Shown: positions 59,613 to 64,000 of the stretch, piece after piece
How the letters are laid out: every line of letters starts with the position of its first letter
How positions within the stretch are numbered: position 1 is the stretch's first letter
DNA from: Woeseiaceae bacterium
GTDB taxonomy: Bacteria; Pseudomonadota; Gammaproteobacteria; Steroidobacterales; Woeseiaceae
NCBI GenBank assembly: GCA_028227395.1
Contig: JAOIZZ010000006.1
Location: 1 to 64,000 of the forward strand
Direction: 5' to 3'
DNA: 64,000 nt
Made by a program: the position numbers and the translations under genes
Notes under the pieces: generated by a model
The model's database searches: none
What the model was told of the DNA's origin: nothing
What the model saw: the letters and a program-made list of their open reading frames with translations, nothing else

Positions 59613-59736
59613 AACAATTATTTATTAAGTTAAGCATAGAGTGTAATTTTATTTAGATAATTTTGATAATTAAATTTGCAGATAATTTAATTTATGCGGA
59701 CAATTAACCTGTCAACAAAAAAGGAGCTTTTCTGGC

Positions 59737-60762
59737 GTGATAAAAACAGATGTAGTAATTATTGGTGCAGGTCCTTGTGGATTATTTCAGGTATTTGAAT
59801 TAGGCCTATTAGGTCTTAAGTGTGAGTTAATTGATTCCATAAGAAGTCCAGGTGGGCAGTGCACAGAACTATATCCAGATAAACCTATTTATGATATTCC
59901 AGCGATCCCAATTTGCACGGGACAAGAATTGACAGAAGCTTTACTTCAACAAATAGAACCGTTTGATTATGGTATGACGTTAAATGATGAGGTTATAGCT
60001 TTAGAGAAGCAGGCTGAAAATAATTTCTTAATAGAAACAAATGCAGGAAAGAAATTTCAATCAAAAGCTGTAGTCATTGCTGGTGGCGTAGGTTCATTTC
60101 AGCCACGTCAGCTAAGAGCTAACAATGTTGAGCAATTCTCAAATGAATCTCTCCATTATAGAGTGAAGGATTCTAGTATTTTCCAAGATAAGCGTCTTGC
60201 TATTCTTGGAGGCGGAGATTCTGCACTTGATTGGTTGCTAGACTTAGTTAAGATCGCAAGTGAAATTACACTGATTCATCGCAGTGATGAATTTCGAGCG
60301 GTTCCTGCGTCAGTATCGAAAATGCGTCAATTACATTCTGAGGGTAAAATTAATTTAATTGAGAATGCTAAAGTTACTGATTTAATTGGCGAAAAAAATC
60401 AACTTACATCTTGTAGAATTGAAACTAAGGATGGGATAGAAAGAAATATTAAAATTGATAATATACTTGTCTTTTTTGGTTTGGCACCTAAATTAGGCCC
60501 TATTGCTGATTGGGGTTTGGATATCAATCGTAAAACAATTAATGTGGATACCGAGAAATTTCAGACATCTGAGCAAGGTATTTTTGCCGTTGGCGATATA
60601 AACTTTTACCCTGGCAAGAAAAAATTAATACTGTCTGGTTTTCATGAAGCCGCTTTGGCTGCATTTGCAATAAAGCAACAGTTAGAACCAAATAAAAAAG
60701 TTCATTTGCAATACACTACTACAAGTTCAGTAATGCATGAGAGGTTAGGTTTGAACGAATAA
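59737..60762 (+). CDS. Ferredoxin/flavodoxin-NADP+ reductase, thioredoxin-reductase-like type
   Basis: This is a 341-aa flavoprotein of the FNR2 type. The FAD motif is VVIIGAGPCGLFQVFELG, followed by SPGGQCTELYPDKPIYDIP. The NADPH motif is LAILGGGDSALDWLLDLV. No CxxC redox pair is present, which separates it from thioredoxin reductase. EQGIFAVGDINFYPGKKKLI is the C-terminal FAD segment. It supplies electrons between NADPH and ferredoxin. The start is GTG, with AAGGAG 10 nt upstream. It appears monocistronic. Confidence 0.9.
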   Translation: MIKTDVVIIGAGPCGLFQVFELGLLGLKCELIDSIRSPGGQCTELYPDKPIYDIPAIPICTGQELTEALLQQIEPFDYGMTLNDEVIALEKQAENNFLIETNAGKKFQSKAVVIAGGVGSFQPRQLRANNVEQFSNESLHYRVKDSSIFQDKRLAILGGGDSALDWLLDLVKIASEITLIHRSDEFRAVPASVSKMRQLHSEGKINLIENAKVTDLIGEKNQLTSCRIETKDGIERNIKIDNILVFFGLAPKLGPIADWGLDINRKTINVDTEKFQTSEQGIFAVGDINFYPGKKKLILSGFHEAALAAFAIKQQLEPNKKVHLQYTTTSSVMHERLGLNE

Positions 60763-60784
60763 GTGTCAATTCTAAAATGGCGTT

Positions 60785-61306
60785 TTATTTCTTACATAAT
60801 AGAATTAATCTATTAAGTTCAGTAGGAAAATCTTTAAGATTGTATTCACTAAAAATAGATGGTTCAGAATAGGGTTCAATTTCTATTTTTAGTAAAGTTG
60901 CAGCCAATAGCTTATCTATTACTTCTTTACTTCGTTGGGCGTTATCTATTGTGGTAATTTGACTTCCTTTACTCACCTTGACTGACATCCATTCTGCTTT
61001 ATTATTGTCTATCGCCATGCCAATTTCAGTTTTTCTGAATGAGGAAACGAATCGTTTCCAATTGACTGATAAAAAAATAACGGGACTATTATTTTCACAA
61101 TAGAATTCTATTAGAGGGTATACAGTCTCTGAATCTGCTTCATTCCAAACAGAAGTATTTGATGATGAGCTCAACGTGGCGATTTTATCGCTGTATGCCA
61201 TGCTTTTTGTCTCAGTAGTTAACCAGGATTGATTTGATTCTTGAGCTATTACTGTGAAGGGAAATAGCAGTCCTATAAATAGAAATTTTTTAGCTATTGC
61301 GATCAT
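60785..61306 (-). CDS. Exported VasI-like protein
   Basis: This is a 173-aa protein with a signal peptide (MIAIAKKFLFIGLLFPFTVIAQ). The rest resembles the VasI/TagO-type group: YPLIEFYCENNSPVIFLSVN (PxLxxRCxxN-like), FRKTEIGMAIDNNKAEW and IEIEPYSEPSIFSEYNLKDF, with a final LLCKK. VasI proteins accompany type VI secretion in some genomes, but no T6SS gene is here and many homologues stand alone. The ATG at 61306 with GGAG upstream is chosen over a TTG at 61339. Confidence 0.68.
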   Translation of the reverse strand: MIAIAKKFLFIGLLFPFTVIAQESNQSWLTTETKSMAYSDKIATLSSSSNTSVWNEADSETVYPLIEFYCENNSPVIFLSVNWKRFVSSFRKTEIGMAIDNNKAEWMSVKVSKGSQITTIDNAQRSKEVIDKLLAATLLKIEIEPYSEPSIFSEYNLKDFPTELNRLILLCKK

Positions 61307-61419
61307 TTTAACTCCAATATTATTGATAGAAAGTTTCAATCTAAATTATTTATTATTAGTATATTTAAAATAAATTTTTGTTATTGTTATACAGATTATT
61401 AAATTTAAGGTATTTTTCT

Positions 61420-62892
61420 ATGATTTCTCTATTTAGGTCCATCAGGAATTATTGTGAATTCTCGTCCTTATTTTTGATTTGTGTACTCAGTTTTATATTA
61501 TGTGCAGACGCAGATGCGAAATCAAAAAAAGATTCAACAGGGAATGTATTGATCCATGGAGGCTGGTTGATTGATGCTGTAAGTGAAGAGCGGCGGAAAA
61601 ATACTGGAATCATAATTGGGGATGGCAAGATTATTGCGGTTGACTCTAATGAAAGTAATCCTTTTGTCAAAATATCTCGCACCATTGAGTTATCTGACAC
61701 TGACACAGTTTTACCAGGCATGATTGATATGCATGCCCATTATAATTTTAATCTTGTGGATGTCGGGCGAGTTGAAGAGGTTATATACAACGGAATCATT
61801 TTTTTAGCCAATGGCGTAACATCAACCTGGTCTGCGGGTGAATACTATCCTGAGCGGGTCATTCAGCAGCGTGATTTAATAGAATCGGGAGAAATGATAG
61901 GTCCTAGGTTATTTCCCTCTGGACCTTATTTTGGAGCATTTAGATGCGAATATGCTGTAAAAGTAGCTGAAGATGATTGTGCCGCTTGGCCGAATGATAT
62001 TACAGAGCAGGAAATTAGAAATGAAGTTAATAAATGGGCTCAACAGGGTGTAATTAGTATCAAGATCAAACAAGCCTCGCCAGGTGAGGCAAAAATTTTA
62101 ATTGAACAAGCACATAAAAATGGAATGACAACCACAGCGCATCTGGCAAATTATCTTGGCGAATATGATGTTAATCTCAGAGATGCTATTTTAATGGGCT
62201 TAGATCGGGTTGAGCATCGAATTACTCTGGGGGTTGGAGGCGAAAGAAGTGCCGATATGGATCAAATGATTGACTTAATGCTAAGTAATCAAGTTTATTA
62301 TGATCCTAATATCCAGATGTATGGAGGTATTGATTTAAGAAGAGAGTTAGGTGCAGATATGATTTGGACTGACGAATCACAATACTTTACGCCCTATGCT
62401 CAAAATTTATTGAAAGTACGCGGTGATCCACCTCCAGAATCAGAGCCTCCAGCATTTAAACAGCGTTTGGTCGAACTAAAGGCATTTTATCGAAAAGGTG
62501 GAGAAGATCTTATTCTGGTGGGTACTGATGAGCCAGTATATACCTCTTTATTACCCGGTTTTGCATACCATCGAGAACTATACGCGATGGTTTATGCTGG
62601 AATACCGAATATGTCGGTTATAAGGGCTGCCACAATAAATGGTGCAAAAGCATTGGGTGTGGAAGATGAGTTGGGTTCGATAGAGGTGGGTAAAATTGCA
62701 GATATCATCATAATAAATGGTGATCCAATTGAAGATATTAAAAATACACGAAATGTAAAGATGATCATTAAAGAGGGTGAATTTTATGATCCGATGATGT
62801 TGTTAAATTCAGTAAAAGGAAGTATTGGACCAAAGGATTCAGAAGATCACGCAGGATGGGAATTGAAGATCAGACCTCTGAGGGCAGAGTAA
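61420..62892 (+). CDS. Exported amidohydrolase (imidazolonepropionase-like)
   Basis: This is a 490-aa metal-dependent hydrolase with an N-terminal signal (LFLICVLSFILCADADAK, about 19-36). HxH is in GMIDMHAHYNF. The carboxylated/bridging Lys candidate is in VISIKIKQASPG. Further His ligands are in TTTAHLANYLGEY and GLDRVEHRITLGV, and the catalytic Asp in LVGTDEPVYT. C-terminal GVEDELGSIEVGKIADIIII is standard for the superfamily. The substrate is unknown. The ATG at 61420 has AAGG upstream. The PQQ dehydrogenase gene follows after 27 bp, probably in the same operon. Confidence 0.85.
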   Translation: MISLFRSIRNYCEFSSLFLICVLSFILCADADAKSKKDSTGNVLIHGGWLIDAVSEERRKNTGIIIGDGKIIAVDSNESNPFVKISRTIELSDTDTVLPGMIDMHAHYNFNLVDVGRVEEVIYNGIIFLANGVTSTWSAGEYYPERVIQQRDLIESGEMIGPRLFPSGPYFGAFRCEYAVKVAEDDCAAWPNDITEQEIRNEVNKWAQQGVISIKIKQASPGEAKILIEQAHKNGMTTTAHLANYLGEYDVNLRDAILMGLDRVEHRITLGVGGERSADMDQMIDLMLSNQVYYDPNIQMYGGIDLRRELGADMIWTDESQYFTPYAQNLLKVRGDPPPESEPPAFKQRLVELKAFYRKGGEDLILVGTDEPVYTSLLPGFAYHRELYAMVYAGIPNMSVIRAATINGAKALGVEDELGSIEVGKIADIIIINGDPIEDIKNTRNVKMIIKEGEFYDPMMLLNSVKGSIGPKDSEDHAGWELKIRPLRAE

Positions 62893-62919
62893 ATCATAAG
62901 AGATAGTTAAGATCATTAT

Positions 62920-64000
62920 ATGATGCAGAAATATTCGCAAAAAAGTTATATAAACAGTTTGTTGATACTCCTGTTATTCCTGTCATCTGAACTTACTGCA
63001 GGGGGCGAACAAGTCTTTGGAGCTCAATGTGCTCGTTGCCATACATCAAAAAATATGACGGATATTATTCGTGATAAATGGCTCAATCGAAGTATCAGTG
63101 AATTTTTCTTAGTTAATAAAAATACCATGCCAGGAGAGTCGCCTGGATCATTGACTGATCGAGAATATGTTGATGTCGTAAAATTTATGCTTAATCAAGC
63201 AAAGATAGAATTCAAAGATGAATTCTTTTTAACCTCTGATCAAAAAATCAATCTCAAAGAGACGCAGGAGGTATTATTAGATGTTGAGTGGCAGAATTTT
63301 GGTGGTAATTTAAGTGCCCAGCGATACGCCCCATTAAACGATATTAATTCAGAAAATGTGGCAAAACTAGCTATCGCTTGGCGCTGGAAAGCAGAAAATT
63401 TTGGTCCAACAGCAGAAATTAGAAATGTTTCAATGCCAATCATGAGAAATGGCAAAGTTTTTATTGGAGCAGGAGCAACAAGAAATATTGTAGCCATTGA
63501 TGCAGAGACGGGGCAGACATTGTGGATGTGGCGACCCAATGAAGGCGAGCGTTTCGAGTCAGCTGCCAGGAAAGATTCTGGTAAAGGTGTTTCTTATTAT
63601 GAGCATGAGAATGGCAGTAACTCAGTAATCGTAGTTACACCCGGGTATTACCTTGTAAGTTTAGATGCTGAAACTGGGGTTCCTAATAAAAGATTTGGTG
63701 AAAATGGTTGGTTAGATCTTACTAAAGGCCTTAGAAGGGCATCAAATAGGGAACTTGATATAGGTTTAACTTCACCTGCTCTAGTCGTGGGAGATGTGAT
63801 AATTGTTGGCTCGGCGCATGATGTAAGTTTTAGACCTCCATCGAAAGCAAATGTAAAAGGTGATGTAAGGGGTTTTGATGCGAGAACTGGTGAACTGCTA
63901 TGGACGTTTCACACTATTCCTGAGCCAGATGAAGATGGGTATGATACGTGGTTCAATGATTCAGCTTTATATACTGGTAATGCTGGTGTATGGGCCCCAA
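62920..64000 (+). CDS. PQQ-dependent dehydrogenase with N-terminal cytochrome c domain (3' end beyond window)
   Basis: The open frame starts at ATG 62920 (or 62923) and runs off the window after 360 codons. A signal peptide (INSLLILLLFLSSELTAG) is followed by a class I cytochrome c domain with heme motif CARCH near residue 35-39 and a probable axial Met (KNTMPGESPG). From about residue 120 a quinoprotein beta-propeller begins: NFGGNLSAQRYAPLNDINSE, AIDAETGQTLWMWRPNEGE and FDARTGELLWTFHTIP. It is a periplasmic alcohol or sugar dehydrogenase. The cytochrome domain is N-terminal, whereas classical type II enzymes carry it at the C-terminus. Confidence 0.85.
   Translation, partial: MMQKYSQKSYINSLLILLLFLSSELTAGGEQVFGAQCARCHTSKNMTDIIRDKWLNRSISEFFLVNKNTMPGESPGSLTDREYVDVVKFMLNQAKIEFKDEFFLTSDQKINLKETQEVLLDVEWQNFGGNLSAQRYAPLNDINSENVAKLAIAWRWKAENFGPTAEIRNVSMPIMRNGKVFIGAGATRNIVAIDAETGQTLWMWRPNEGERFESAARKDSGKGVSYYEHENGSNSVIVVTPGYYLVSLDAETGVPNKRFGENGWLDLTKGLRRASNRELDIGLTSPALVVGDVIIVGSAHDVSFRPPSKANVKGDVRGFDARTGELLWTFHTIPEPDEDGYDTWFNDSALYTGNAGVWAP

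Noticed and set aside
1-64000. CRISPR arrays, rRNA genes, insertion-sequence transposases, toxin-antitoxin pairs and known restriction systems
   Set aside because: I looked for regularly spaced repeats, rRNA motifs, DDE transposases and familiar defence motifs on both strands and saw none that I could support.

Overview
The window is AT-rich chromosomal DNA, most likely from a free-living marine gammaproteobacterium. The evidence is a YbiT-type ABC-F protein, an SstT serine/threonine symporter, many Na+-coupled transporters, a sulfatase, and a catabolic repertoire for aromatics, polyamines and D-amino acids. The genus cannot be named from sequence alone. Chromosomal genes usually have clear Shine-Dalgarno sites, and TTG and GTG starts are common.

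Region 1 (1-4.8 kb) holds ybiT and an agmatine-to-putrescine operon in which an MFS transporter sits, with overlapping ends, between aguB and aguA. Region 2 (4.9-9.8 kb) is accessory: a GC-richer NHL-repeat protein, a single-domain LOV-like PAS protein without the photoactive cysteine, two small zinc-ribbon proteins, a YHYH protein, and a lipoprotein paired with a secreted FN3/Ig-like protein.

Region 3 (9.9-20.66 kb) is a 10.8-kb integrative element in the 3' end of tRNA-Ser(GCU). It is bounded by a 19-bp direct repeat (9880-9898 and 20641-20659). Just inside each end lie three copies of TGTAGTAC with identical 11/12-bp spacing, probably integrase arm sites. The element carries a tyrosine integrase, a protein with family-A polymerase-like motifs, a protein with a phage-type C-terminal domain, three paralogous membrane-anchored proteins, several unknown membrane proteins and a very acidic small protein. 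Several of its genes have a -10 box 6-7 nt before the start codon, which predicts leaderless mRNAs. I consider this the most novel part of the window.

Region 4 (20.7-30.3 kb) holds a GMC oxidoreductase, a superinfection-immunity/SHOCT protein, a tandem DsbA-like protein, tRNA-Arg(ACG), a D-amino-acid operon (dgcN, dgcA and a VanX-type D-Ala-D-Ala dipeptidase), three small proteins sharing an unrecognised four-cysteine domain, and sstT.

Region 5 (30.3-44.7 kb) is an aromatic catabolic cluster resembling homoprotocatechuate meta-cleavage. It has an HpaB-type hydroxylase, HpaR, HpaE, HpaF and an FAH-family enzyme. LigAB-type dioxygenase subunits stand where HpaD is usual, and a DapA-family lyase stands where HpaI is usual. 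An aromatic-acid transporter, an IclR regulator, two paired membrane proteins, an MFS exporter and an MhpB-like dioxygenase follow.

Region 6 (44.8-64 kb) contains HupE and a membrane-anchor protein, a sulfatase, an operon of aldehyde dehydrogenase, an NRAMP relative lacking DPGN and a ThDP enzyme, then a probable amine/polyamine block (SpdH-like, lone M23 domain, SSS symporter, NhaC-type antiporter, PuuB-like oxidase). It ends with ferredoxin-NADP reductase, a VasI-like protein, a secreted amidohydrolase and a PQQ dehydrogenase cut by the window edge.
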